A stretch of 9,829 bases of DNA from JBBSTY01 sp038235385 (lineage in GTDB: Bacteria > Actinomycetota > Acidimicrobiia > Acidimicrobiales > Acidimicrobilacustridaceae). Below the pieces are notes generated by a model that saw only the letters and a program-made list of their open reading frames with translations, did not search any database and was not told the origin of the DNA. Shown here one piece after another: positions 1 through 6,121 of this stretch; the stretch's first letter is position 1, and every line of letters starts with the position of its first letter. Both the position numbers and the translations under genes were made by a program. Where the stretch lies: positions 1 through 9,829 of the forward strand of contig JBBSTY010000148.1 in the NCBI GenBank assembly GCA_038235385.1. Direction: 5' to 3'.

Positions 1-31
1 CGCCGGGGGCTCCGCGGCGCAGCACCCGCCG

Positions 32-628
32 CTAACCATGCGCCCGTTCCGCGGCTAAACCGGTCGTTTCCCGGGATCGGGGGTACATCTCGAACGGCGG
101 GCGTCCGCCGTCGGCCGGATCGGGGAACACATCGTGGATCACGAGCAGACCGTCGGGCTCCACCCACGGCGCCCAGGTCTCGTAGTCGCGGTGCGCGGGA
201 TCGTGCCCGTGCCCGCCGTCGATGAACAGGAGCGACAGCGGCGTGCGCCAGTGCCGGCCGACGGTGGGCGAGTCGCCCACCAGGGCGACGACGGCGTCCT
301 CGAGACCGGCCCCGTGCACCGTGCGGCGGAAGGTCGGCAACGTGTCGATGCGGCCGACCGCCGGATCGACGAGGTCGGGCTCGTGCCACTCCCAACCCGG
401 CTGGTTCTCCTCCGAGCCGCGGTGGTGATCGAGGGCGAACAGGATCGTGTGGCGCTCCGCCGCGGCGGCGCCGAGGTACACCGCGGACTTGCCGCAGTAG
501 CTGCCGATCTCGAGCATCGGGGCGCCGTGGTCGGCCACGGCGAGGCCGGCCTCGTGCAGGGCCAGCCCCTCGTCGATGGGCATGAAGCCGCGCGCGGCTT
601 CGGCGTACCTGCGCTGGTCCGGGTCCAT
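32..628 (-). CDS. Class I SAM-dependent methyltransferase
   Basis: This 198-residue protein has the Rossmann-type SAM-binding fold of the Methyltransf_24-like group. SAM motif I is seen as LEIGSYCGKS (residues 39-48). An acidic/His segment, LDHHRG (66-71), follows the second strand. FIDGGHGHD (135-143) is the typical post-motif strand, and LLVIHDVF (161-168) the next core strand. There is no signal peptide or membrane segment, so it is probably cytosolic. The substrate cannot be read from the sequence. The ATG at 628 is only 7 nt downstream of the GtrA-family stop codon, and I see no clear Shine-Dalgarno, so translation probably depends on coupling to that gene. The partnership suggests glycan or lipid-linked sugar modification, but this is inference. 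The family call is firm and the function open. Confidence 0.85.
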   Translation of the reverse strand: MDPDQRRYAEAARGFMPIDEGLALHEAGLAVADHGAPMLEIGSYCGKSAVYLGAAAAERHTILFALDHHRGSEENQPGWEWHEPDLVDPAVGRIDTLPTFRRTVHGAGLEDAVVALVGDSPTVGRHWRTPLSLLFIDGGHGHDPAHRDYETWAPWVEPDGLLVIHDVFPDPADGGRPPFEMYPRSRETTGLAAERAHG

Positions 629-635
629 CGGGGCG

Positions 636-1157
636 TCAGTCGAGGAGGTCGGCGTCGTCGTGCTCGACGATCAGCGGCGGATCGTGCTGGATGTGGAAGA
701 GCTTGTCGAAGAGGAAGAACCGCAGCACCCACAGCACGCCGAAGGCAAAGATGTTGGTGAGGTTGGTGAGGATCGCCGGCTGCTCGGTGACGGGGTAGCG
801 CGCCACCCAGGCGGTGTGCATGATCTTGACGGCGATCGTCGACAGCACCAGGCCGATGAGCACGAAGGTCAGGAAGGGCAGCACCTCGCGCTTGAAGTTG
901 CTGCGACCGGACTTGCCCCACACCCAACGGCGGCTCAGGTAGTACGCGGGGACGGCGCTGAGCAGGACCGCCGCCACGTTGGCCTGGGTGGGGGTGAACC
1001 CGAAGGCGTACTGGAACAGCATGATGAAGCCCTGCCCCGTGGCCAGGTTGACCACCGAGACCATCGAGTACTTGAGACCCTTGGACTTGACGGCGCCCAG
1101 GGCGCCGCCCACCGCCGAAGGGGCGGCTTCGGCCGCCGAAGAGGTCTGGATCGTCAC
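636..1157 (-). CDS. GtrA family membrane protein
   Basis: This 173-residue protein has the size and four-helix plan of the GtrA/DPMS-associated family. Hydrophobic segments lie near residues 30-53, 58-77, 92-112 and 126-150. The family's signature follows helix 2 as AYYLSRRWVW (71-80), equivalent to the usual YxxNRxWxF-type motif. A basic loop (81-91) and an acidic C-terminal tail (164-173) follow. Characterised relatives are thought to help move polyprenyl-phosphate-linked sugars across the membrane, working with glycosyltransferases; the substrate here is unknown. The start is a GTG at 1157 with no Shine-Dalgarno, but a perfect TAATCT -10 hexamer ends 8 nt upstream, which suggests leaderless transcription. 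It appears to lead a two-gene operon with the methyltransferase. Confidence 0.88.
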   Translation of the reverse strand: MTIQTSSAAEAAPSAVGGALGAVKSKGLKYSMVSVVNLATGQGFIMLFQYAFGFTPTQANVAAVLLSAVPAYYLSRRWVWGKSGRSNFKREVLPFLTFVLIGLVLSTIAVKIMHTAWVARYPVTEQPAILTNLTNIFAFGVLWVLRFFLFDKLFHIQHDPPLIVEHDDADLLD

Positions 1158-1164
1158 CCGGGAG

Positions 1165-1170
1165 AGATTA
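1165..1170 (-). promoter_or_regulatory. -10 hexamer TAATCT for the GtrA-methyltransferase operon
   Basis: On the minus strand TAATCT matches the actinobacterial TANNNT -10 consensus and ends 8 nt before the GTG start at 1157. Transcription would therefore begin at or next to the start codon, giving a leaderless mRNA. A TTGACT sequence lies upstream (1198-1193, minus strand), but the 22-bp spacer is too long for a standard -35 partner, so I do not pair the two with confidence. Confidence 0.5.
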
Positions 1171-1304
1171 CTCGTCGCGCCACGTTCCCCCTAGTCAACC
1201 CCGACCGGCACCCACCTCGCCGCCGTCGGGGATCGGGAACCCCTCGCCCGTCTCCTCCGTGCGTCGAGCCCGCCCGCGGCCCCCTCGACGTGGTGGGCGC
1301 CTGG

Positions 1305-1310
1305 CAGGAT
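1305..1310 (+). promoter_or_regulatory. -10-like hexamer CAGGAT for the thioesterase
   Basis: CAGGAT ends 7 nt before the ATG at 1317, and no Shine-Dalgarno is seen upstream of that ATG. The same geometry occurs at the GtrA, PIG-L and nitroreductase genes, so a leaderless promoter is plausible. I see no convincing -35 at 16-18 bp. With the GtrA promoter it makes 1158-1316 a divergent promoter region. Confidence 0.4.
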
Positions 1311-1316
1311 GGGGCC

Positions 1317-2171
1317 ATGGCGCAACCGGCGGTCGACGATCTGATCACCCTGCTCGATCTCGAGGCCATCGAGGTCAACCTGTTCCGGGGAGTCAGCCCC
1401 GCCGTCAAGCGCCAGCGGGTCTTCGGCGGTCAGGTCGCCGGGCAGGCGCTGGTGGCCGCCGGGCGCACCGTCGAGATCGGGTTCTCGGTGCACTCGCTCC
1501 ACGCGTACTTCCTCCGCCCGGGCGATCCCACCGTTCCCATCCTGTACGAGGTCGACCGCATCCGCGACGGTCGCTCGTTCGTCACCCGCCGAGTGGTGGC
1601 CATCCAGCACGGGCGGCCGATCTTCAACCTGTCGGCGTCGTTCCACGTGGCCGAGACCGGCTTCGACCACCAGGATGCGATGCCCGAGGGGGTCCCCGAA
1701 CCCGAGTCGCTGCCCGACTTCCGCGAGCGGTGGGCGGAGTGGGCCGAAGCCATGGGCGACGACTACACCCGCGATCGGCCGATCGACACCCGCAACTGCG
1801 AGTGGGGTCCCCGCGATCGCACGCGCGTGCTCGCCCCCGCCCAGAACGTGTGGCTGCGCGCCGACGGCACGCTGCCCGATGATCCCGTCCTGCACGCGTG
1901 CGTGGTGACCTACGCCTCGGACATGACCCTGCTCGACACGACACTCCTGCCCCACGCCGTGGGCGCCATGGAGGAGAACCTCTTCATGGCGAGCCTCGAC
2001 CACGCGATGTGGTTCCACCGGCCGGTCCGCGCCGACGAGTGGATGCTGTACTCGCAGTCATCGCCGTCCGCATCGGGCGGACGGGGCCTGGCCCGGGGGT
2101 CGATCTTCACCCGATCCGGCGACCTCGTCATCTCGGTGATGCAGGAGGGCCTGATCAGGATGGGGACGTGA
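1317..2171 (+). CDS. tesB: Acyl-CoA thioesterase II (TesB type)
   Basis: This 284-residue double-hotdog thioesterase hydrolyses acyl-CoA to free fatty acid and CoA in the cytosol. Its length is normal for TesB. The N-terminal hotdog shows RVFGGQVAGQAL and VHSLHAYFLRPG. The C-terminal hotdog shows YASDMTLLDT, SLDHAMWFHRP and MQEGLIR. By comparison with the E. coli TesB triad (Asp204, Thr228, Gln278), the equivalents are D202, S226 and Q276; the spacing matches and Ser for Thr is a conservative change. The frame is open well upstream (to 576), but that extension is antisense to GtrA and the methyltransferase and has no thioesterase homology. The ATG at 1317 gives the usual N-terminus and sits 7 nt after a -10-like hexamer. 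Its TGA overlaps a GTG that opens the relay described at 2168-2314. Confidence 0.93.
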   Translation: MAQPAVDDLITLLDLEAIEVNLFRGVSPAVKRQRVFGGQVAGQALVAAGRTVEIGFSVHSLHAYFLRPGDPTVPILYEVDRIRDGRSFVTRRVVAIQHGRPIFNLSASFHVAETGFDHQDAMPEGVPEPESLPDFRERWAEWAEAMGDDYTRDRPIDTRNCEWGPRDRTRVLAPAQNVWLRADGTLPDDPVLHACVVTYASDMTLLDTTLLPHAVGAMEENLFMASLDHAMWFHRPVRADEWMLYSQSSPSASGGRGLARGSIFTRSGDLVISVMQEGLIRMGT

Positions 2172-2210
2172 CCGAACGTCCGCCGAGCCGGCCCGCCCCC
2201 ACGACCCCGT

Positions 2211-2270
2211 GAACCACGACGACCGCACGAACCACGACCGCAGAACCACGAACCACGAACCACGAACACG
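2211..2270 (+). repeat. 7-bp GAACCAC microsatellite-like tract
   Basis: GAACCAC occurs at 2211, 2229, 2243, 2250 and 2257, and a degenerate copy (GAACACG) begins at 2264. The last four are head-to-tail with a 7-bp period. Because 7 is not a multiple of 3, gain or loss of one unit would shift the frame of the 21-aa mini-ORF in which the tract lies. The base composition (A and C on the plus strand) differs visibly from the flanking genes. Confidence 0.7.
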
Positions 2271-2299
2271 ATGACCCCATGAACCGTCACGCCACGCCC

Positions 2300-2303
2300 A
2301 GGA
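2300..2303 (+). promoter_or_regulatory. Shine-Dalgarno AGGA for the sugar dehydrogenase
   Basis: AGGA ends 7 nt before the ATG at 2311. This is a normal distance and supports that start over the near-identical upstream ATGs at 2271 and 2279, which lead only to short ORFs. Confidence 0.45.
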
Positions 2304-2310
2304 CGACCCC

Positions 2311-3651
2311 ATGACCACGACCACCACGACCACCACGACCACCAGGACCACCAGGACGACGAGGACCTGGCGGACCTTGATCGCGCTGACCGCCGGCGCG
2401 CTGGTGCTCGGGGCCTGCGCCGAGACGCCGTCGAGCCAGACGACCGAGGGACCCCGGGGCACCGCCACCGTCACCGCGCCGCCGACCGATTCGGGCAGCG
2501 AAGCCTCCACCACCCGGCCGCCGCTGCCCGGCGCCGAGGGCATCACCGGCGAGGGCGTCAGGCTCGACAAGGTCGGCGACGCCACCTCGCCCGTCGCCCT
2601 GGCGCCGCGTTCGGGCACCCCCACGCTGTACGTGGCCCAACAGGACGGCCGGATCAGGACGATCACCGTCGACGAGCAGTTCGGCAACGACGGCACCGTC
2701 CGCAGCGCCACCTACCGGCTCGACAGCAGCCCGCTGCTCGACATCAGCCGATCGATCTCGACGGGCGGCGAACGCGGTCTGCTCGGCGTGGCGTTCTCGT
2801 CCGACGGCCGAAAGCTCTACGTCGACTACACCGACACCAACGGGCGGCTCACCGTCGACGAGTACCGCATGAGCGACGACCGGGTCGACACGAGCAGCCG
2901 CCGCAACCTGTTGAGCGTGGAGCACGAGCGCTCCAACCACAACGGCGGCCAGATCGCCTTCGGCCCCGATGGGTTCCTGTACGTCGCCATGGGCGACGGC
3001 GGTGGCGGCGGCGACCCCGACGGGAACGGGCAGAACCCGGCCACCCTGCTCGGCACCATCCTGCGCATCGATCCGGAGGGACGCACCGACGACAAGCCCT
3101 ACGCCATCCCCGCGGGCAACCCGTTCGCCGACGGCCAGGACGGCGCCCCCGAGGTGTGGACCTGGGGGTTGCGCAACCCGTGGCGGTTCAGCTGGGACCG
3201 CACCTCCAAGGACCTCTGGATCGCCGACGTCGGCCAGGACACCTACGAGGAGATCAACTTCCTCGCCGAACAGGAGGGCGGCGCCGGTCGGGGCGCCAAC
3301 ATGGGGTGGGCGCTCATGGAGGGCACCCACCCGTTCCAGGGCAACGAACCGCCCGCCGGGGCCGTGTCGCCCATCTTCGACTACGGCCGCACCAACGGCG
3401 AGTGCTCGGTCACCGGTGGCTACGTCTACCGGGGCACCGCCCTGCCCCAGCTCCAGGGCGTGTACCTGTACGCCGACTACTGCACCGACGACATCCGCGG
3501 GTTGCTCCGGCTCCCCGACGGCTCGATCAGCGAGTCCAGCCTGGGCCTCACCGTGCCGGGCGGGTCGATCACGTCGTTCGGCCAGGACGAGAACGGCGAG
3601 CTGTTCGTGCTCTCCGGCAACGGCGGCATCTTCCGGCTCGTCCCGGCCTGA
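2311..3651 (+). CDS. PQQ-type sugar dehydrogenase, lipoprotein
   Basis: This 446-residue protein is a GSDH/HHIP-like beta-propeller, the family of soluble PQQ-dependent aldose and glucose dehydrogenases that oxidise sugars to lactones outside the cytoplasm. The N-terminus is a lipoprotein signal: an Arg-containing n-region, a hydrophobic stretch (about 23-34) and lipobox L33-G34-A35 before C36. The mature protein is therefore probably anchored to the outer face of the membrane. Family motifs in order are ERGLLGVAF, NHNGGQIAFGPDG with the presumed catalytic His210, GDGGGGGDPDG, LRNPWRFSWD (287-296), CSVTGGYVYRG (from C365) and LYADYCTDD (C391). C365 and C391 might form a disulfide (inference). 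Residues 2-19 are almost all Thr and Arg, encoded by a 9-bp repeat. No PQQ synthesis genes are nearby, and some family members have no proven PQQ activity, so the substrate is unknown. Confidence 0.88.
   Translation: MTTTTTTTTTTRTTRTTRTWRTLIALTAGALVLGACAETPSSQTTEGPRGTATVTAPPTDSGSEASTTRPPLPGAEGITGEGVRLDKVGDATSPVALAPRSGTPTLYVAQQDGRIRTITVDEQFGNDGTVRSATYRLDSSPLLDISRSISTGGERGLLGVAFSSDGRKLYVDYTDTNGRLTVDEYRMSDDRVDTSSRRNLLSVEHERSNHNGGQIAFGPDGFLYVAMGDGGGGGDPDGNGQNPATLLGTILRIDPEGRTDDKPYAIPAGNPFADGQDGAPEVWTWGLRNPWRFSWDRTSKDLWIADVGQDTYEEINFLAEQEGGAGRGANMGWALMEGTHPFQGNEPPAGAVSPIFDYGRTNGECSVTGGYVYRGTALPQLQGVYLYADYCTDDIRGLLRLPDGSISESSLGLTVPGGSITSFGQDENGELFVLSGNGGIFRLVPA
2314..2367 (+). repeat. 9-bp tandem repeat encoding the Thr/Arg n-region
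   Basis: Six in-frame copies of a 9-bp unit with consensus ACC-ASG-ACC follow directly after the dehydrogenase start codon. The first three are perfect (ACCACGACC, Thr-Thr-Thr). The last three carry AGG in the middle codon, plus ACG variants, giving Thr-Arg-Thr. Copy number changes would lengthen or shorten the signal peptide n-region without shifting the frame. Confidence 0.75.
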
Positions 3652-3816
3652 GCACCACCAGCTGCCGACCCCGACCCGAACCCCGATCCGGAGCCCGATC
3701 CGGTGCTCGCCCTCGCGCACGCCGTCGCGCGCACCGGCGTGGATCCCGTTCGGTCGAGGGCCGGGACCGGCGCGTGGCGCGCGTCCGCGGCCGGACTCGA
3801 CGCTGGCGGGATCTCG
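3652..3816. other. Convergent intergenic region with a hexamer-period tract
   Basis: These 165 bp separate two genes that end facing each other. Positions 3665-3703 are a degenerate 6-bp-period tract (CCGACC-like units), including the exact direct repeat CCCGATCCGG at 3682-3691 and 3694-3703. A small GC-rich hairpin, GTCCG-CGGC-CGGAC, lies at 3783-3796 but has no T-run, so I do not call it a terminator with confidence. I see no gene here. Confidence 0.5.
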
Positions 3817-5058
3817 CTACGAGCCGATGCTGGCCCGTCGCCGGCGCATGAGCTCGATGGCGTGGCCGTAGGCGGCGACGTTGACCCCGACGACGCCGGA
3901 CCAGTCGACCGTCGAAGGGGTCTCGCGGTTGTGCCGGGCGATCGAGGCTCGCAGGCCCGGATCGCGCACCAGGCGCGAGAGCTGGGCGACCATGTCGTCG
4001 TCGCTCTCGGCGAGCAGGCCCTCCTGGCCGTGGGCGACGAACTCGCGGATGCCGGTGCGGGCCTTGGCCACCACCGGCAGGCCGGCGCAGCGGGCCTCCA
4101 ACGCGGCGATGCCGAACGATTCGAGGTTGGCCGGGGCCACGAAGATGTCGGCGTGGGCGAACTGCTCGCGGATCTCCTCGCGGCTGAGGCGCCCCACCAG
4201 GATCACCGAGTCGGCCAGCCCGTTGGCGGCCAGGTAGGACTCGATCGCACCCCGTTCGGGACCCTCGCCGACGATCACCGCTCGCACCGTGACACCCGGT
4301 GGAGCCTGCTCGCTGACCTGCTTGATCATCTTGAGCAGGTGCTTGGGCCGCTTGCGGGGCGCGAGGCGCATGACCGAGATGATCGTGACCACCGACGAGT
4401 CGCGCGGCGCGGGGACCACCGACCACGTGTCGTTGTCGATGCCGTTCGGCAGGATCGCCACCTCGACGCTGCGGCCGGCGATGCGATGGATGGGCGCGGC
4501 AGCGACGTCGCTCACGGCCGAGAACACGACCGGCCAGTCGGTCCAGCGGTAGCGGCGGTTCAGCAACCGGAACGCGGGCGTGGCGTAGCTCCACAGGCAG
4601 TGCGTCGTGATGATGGTCGGGATGCCCTGCGCCTGCGCGTTGGCCGCACCGATGAACGCCAGCGGCGACACGATGCCGCCGTGGAAGTGGGCGACATCGA
4701 CCTGCTCGCGCTCGAGGAGCTCGGCCACCTGGCGGAAGGTCGCCGGCGTGTAGGGGATGTCCATCGGCAGGAGCGGCACGTCCATGCGGTGCACCCGCAC
4801 CCCGTCGACCAGATCGGGGCCGGGGGTCGATGTGATCACCACCACCTGGTGGCCGGCGCGCTGGAGGTGCTGGGCGAGGTCGTGCACCTGCATCTCGATG
4901 CCGCCGAGGCGGGGCACGTAGCAGTCGGTGACCAGGCCGATCTTGAGCGGCGCGCCGCTCGAACCGACGCCGGGATCGGCGCTCGACGCCGCCCGCGGGA
5001 TGTCGGGTGGGCGTGAGGGCGAACCCTGGTTCACGTGTTCGGGGTCGCTCAGCGCCAC
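3817..5058 (-). CDS. GT4-family glycosyltransferase
   Basis: This 413-residue retaining glycosyltransferase has the GT-B fold with two Rossmann domains. The N-terminal domain begins about residue 39 with LKIGLVTDCYVPRLGGIE, including the glycine-rich GG loop typical of GT4. HFHGGIVSPLAF follows, and then the inter-domain region ILPNGIDNDTW. In the C-terminal nucleotide-sugar domain, VGEGPERGAIE is followed by the EX7E motif E313-SFGIAAL-E321. It probably transfers a sugar from a nucleotide-sugar donor to a lipid or small acceptor at the inner membrane face. The start is uncertain: GTG 5058 has GGAGG 4 nt upstream and is preferred; GTG 5034 would shorten it by 8 residues. The frame stays open to 5385, but that part is antisense to the deacetylase. 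It is divergent from a PIG-L deacetylase, a pairing reminiscent of mycothiol or phosphatidylinositol-mannoside chemistry, though the acceptor is not identifiable. Confidence 0.88.
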   Translation of the reverse strand: MALSDPEHVNQGSPSRPPDIPRAASSADPGVGSSGAPLKIGLVTDCYVPRLGGIEMQVHDLAQHLQRAGHQVVVITSTPGPDLVDGVRVHRMDVPLLPMDIPYTPATFRQVAELLEREQVDVAHFHGGIVSPLAFIGAANAQAQGIPTIITTHCLWSYATPAFRLLNRRYRWTDWPVVFSAVSDVAAAPIHRIAGRSVEVAILPNGIDNDTWSVVPAPRDSSVVTIISVMRLAPRKRPKHLLKMIKQVSEQAPPGVTVRAVIVGEGPERGAIESYLAANGLADSVILVGRLSREEIREQFAHADIFVAPANLESFGIAALEARCAGLPVVAKARTGIREFVAHGQEGLLAESDDDMVAQLSRLVRDPGLRASIARHNRETPSTVDWSGVVGVNVAAYGHAIELMRRRRASIGS

Positions 5059-5099
5059 GTGCCCTCCGCAGTGGGGTCCAACTCGGGAAACGGCGTCCC

Positions 5100-5105
5100 A
5101 CGGTA
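5100..5105 (-). promoter_or_regulatory. Possible -10 hexamer TACCGT for the glycosyltransferase
   Basis: TACCGT on the minus strand fits TANNNT and would give a leader of roughly 35 nt before the GTG at 5058, leaving room for the GGAGG ribosome-binding site at 5068-5064. The hexamer 17-18 bp upstream is a poor -35 match. This is a weak prediction. Confidence 0.25.
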
Positions 5106-5154
5106 GTCGCCCCTCCCGCTGATCGCGAAGACCGTCGGCACCGGTTCGGCGTGC

Positions 5155-5160
5155 CAAGAT
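5155..5160 (+). promoter_or_regulatory. -10-like hexamer CAAGAT for the PIG-L deacetylase
   Basis: CAAGAT ends 8 nt before the ATG at 5168, and there is no Shine-Dalgarno between them. The geometry matches the leaderless arrangement at the GtrA gene. No clear -35 is visible. Confidence 0.4.
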
Positions 5161-5167
5161 CGCCGCC

Positions 5168-6013
5168 ATGGCGCACACGCTGGTGACGTTCCACGCCCAC
5201 CCCGACGACGAGTCACTCCTCACCGCCGGGAGCATGGCCAAGGCGGTGGCCGACGGGCATCGCGTCGTGCTCGTCGTGGCCACCTCCGGCGAGGTGGGCG
5301 ATGCCTCGACCTCCTTCGCCGCCGACGAGCGTGACGGCATCGGTGCGACGCGCCGGCGCGAGCTCGAACGCTCGGCCGAGCTCATCGGGGTCCACCGGAT
5401 CGTGCACCTCGGCTACCGCGACTCCGGCTCCGGTCCCGAATCCACCGGGCGGAGCGTCGACGCCGCGCCCGACGCGGCGCCCCGGTTCGTCGACGTGCCC
5501 GTCGACGAGGCTGCGGCGGCGCTCGCGGCGGTGCTACAGGACGAGGACGCCGACGTGCTCACCACCTACGACCCCAACGGGGGCTACGGGCACCCCGACC
5601 ACGTGCACGTGCACGCGGTGGGCCGACGCGCCGGCGAGCTGGCCGGCACCCCCGTCGTGCTCGAGGCCACGATCAACCGCGACCTGATGACCATGGGCGT
5701 CGAGCTGGCATCGTCGCTCGGGTACGAGGTGCCCGACACGTTCACGCCGGACTCGTTCGACACCTGGTTCCTCCCCGCCGACGAGCTCACCCACGCCGTC
5801 GACGTCACCGGCTTCATCGACACCAAGCGCGCCTCGATGGCCGCCCACGAGAGCCAGGCCACCAGCGCGGTCGACGGCACCCGCAACATCGCGGTGTTCC
5901 TCGCCCTCCCCGACGAGTACTTCACCCTCGCCTTCGGCACCGAGTGGTTCGTGGACCGCGCGCGGCCGGCGGGCATCGCCGCCGACGACCTGTTCGACGG
6001 CCTCGGTCACTGA
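5168..6013 (+). CDS. PIG-L family zinc-dependent deacetylase (MshB/Mca-like)
   Basis: This 281-residue PIG-L/LmbE deacetylase belongs to the family that removes acetyl or amide groups from N-acetylglucosaminyl compounds, as MshB and Mca do in mycothiol metabolism. The first metal motif AHPDDE covers residues 10-15, with H11 and D14 as expected zinc ligands and D13 as the expected general base. The second motif, GHPDHVHVH, includes H142 (catalytic) and H145 (zinc ligand) by analogy with M. tuberculosis MshB. The short hydrophobic stretch VVLVVATSGEVGD resembles the usual second strand and glycine turn of the fold. There is no signal peptide, so it is probably cytosolic. The length is close to MshB and Mca. 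The substrate is unresolved: a deacetylase for GlcNAc-inositol, a conjugate amidase or another GlcNAc-lipid are all possible, so no gene symbol is assigned. Confidence 0.88.
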   Translation: MAHTLVTFHAHPDDESLLTAGSMAKAVADGHRVVLVVATSGEVGDASTSFAADERDGIGATRRRELERSAELIGVHRIVHLGYRDSGSGPESTGRSVDAAPDAAPRFVDVPVDEAAAALAAVLQDEDADVLTTYDPNGGYGHPDHVHVHAVGRRAGELAGTPVVLEATINRDLMTMGVELASSLGYEVPDTFTPDSFDTWFLPADELTHAVDVTGFIDTKRASMAAHESQATSAVDGTRNIAVFLALPDEYFTLAFGTEWFVDRARPAGIAADDLFDGLGH

Positions 6014-6026
6014 CCCCGAGATGGTT

Positions 6027-6048
6027 CGCGACGTTCCGTCCCGTCGCG
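6027..6048. terminator. GC-rich hairpin between the deacetylase and YbhN-like gene
   Basis: CGCGACG (6027-6033) and CGTCGCG (6042-6048) form a perfect 7-bp stem around an 8-nt loop, 13 nt after the deacetylase stop. No T-run follows, as is common in very GC-rich actinobacteria. It also lies about 10 bp upstream of the TAGCGT -10 hexamer, overlapping the expected -35, so it could equally be an operator. Confidence 0.35.
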
Positions 6049-6057
6049 CCAGTGGGC

Positions 6058-6063
6058 TAGCGT
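6058..6063 (+). promoter_or_regulatory. -10 hexamer TAGCGT for the YbhN-like gene
   Basis: TAGCGT fits TANNNT and lies 58 nt upstream of the GTG at 6122, giving a leader of about 50 nt. Unlike its neighbours, this gene would have a leader with a ribosome-binding site (AAAGGGG, 6107-6113). The sequence 18 bp upstream (TTCCGT, 6034-6039) matches a -35 only weakly and falls in the loop of the hairpin at 6027-6048. Confidence 0.35.
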
Positions 6064-6106
6064 TTTCGCCGGATCCGCCGAGCTGTCGACCACACCGGCG
6101 AACACG

Positions 6107-6113
6107 AAAGGGG
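6107..6113 (+). promoter_or_regulatory. Shine-Dalgarno AAAGGGG deciding the YbhN-like start
   Basis: AAAGGGG ends 8 nt before the GTG at 6122, an ideal spacing. The in-frame GTG at 6113 overlaps the last G of this motif and so cannot use it. This favours 6122 as the true start. Confidence 0.55.
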
Positions 6114-6121
6114 TGCGGCGC

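Larger units (their letters stand above)
2168..2314 (+). other. Chain of four mini-ORFs joined by RTGA overlaps
   Basis: The stretch between the thioesterase stop and the sugar dehydrogenase start is tiled by very short ORFs, each starting inside the previous stop codon. They are GTG 2168-2212 (14 aa), GTG 2209-2274 (21 aa), ATG 2271-2282 (3 aa) and ATG 2279-2314 (11 aa). The last stop overlaps the ATG at 2311 of the dehydrogenase. All five junctions have the form GTGA or ATGA, the classic 4-nt overlap of translational coupling. The peptides are low-complexity (Thr, Arg, Asn, His, Pro) and show no domain. Three of the start sites share the context GACCCCRTGAMC, so part of the pattern comes from duplicated sequence. 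A reinitiation relay is possible, and so is coincidence within repetitive DNA. Confidence 0.4.

Noticed and set aside
1..31. The left edge downstream of the methyltransferase stop.
   Set aside because: It is only 31 bp of GC-rich sequence. I see no hairpin with a T-run and no coding signal that can be judged at this length.
1165..1198. TTGACT at 1198-1193 (minus) as the -35 of the GtrA promoter.
   Set aside because: The spacer to TAATCT is 22 bp, beyond the 16-19 bp usable by housekeeping sigma factors, so only the -10 is annotated.
576..1316. The thioesterase frame stays open for 247 codons upstream of ATG 1317.
   Set aside because: This part is antisense to the GtrA and methyltransferase genes, has a biased composition typical of high-GC antisense frames and no thioesterase homology. 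TesB proteins are about 285 residues, which ATG 1317 gives exactly.
2287..3720. A 477-codon open frame on the minus strand opposite the sugar dehydrogenase.
   Set aside because: Its translation is Gly/Ala/Val/Arg-rich without any domain, and its third-position pattern mirrors the plus-strand gene. The plus strand has clear PQQ-dehydrogenase motifs and a lipobox.
5059..5385. A 109-codon N-terminal extension of the glycosyltransferase.
   Set aside because: It is antisense to the start of the deacetylase and crosses its promoter. GT4 enzymes begin close to the first Rossmann strand, and the GGAGG before GTG 5058 gives a better start.
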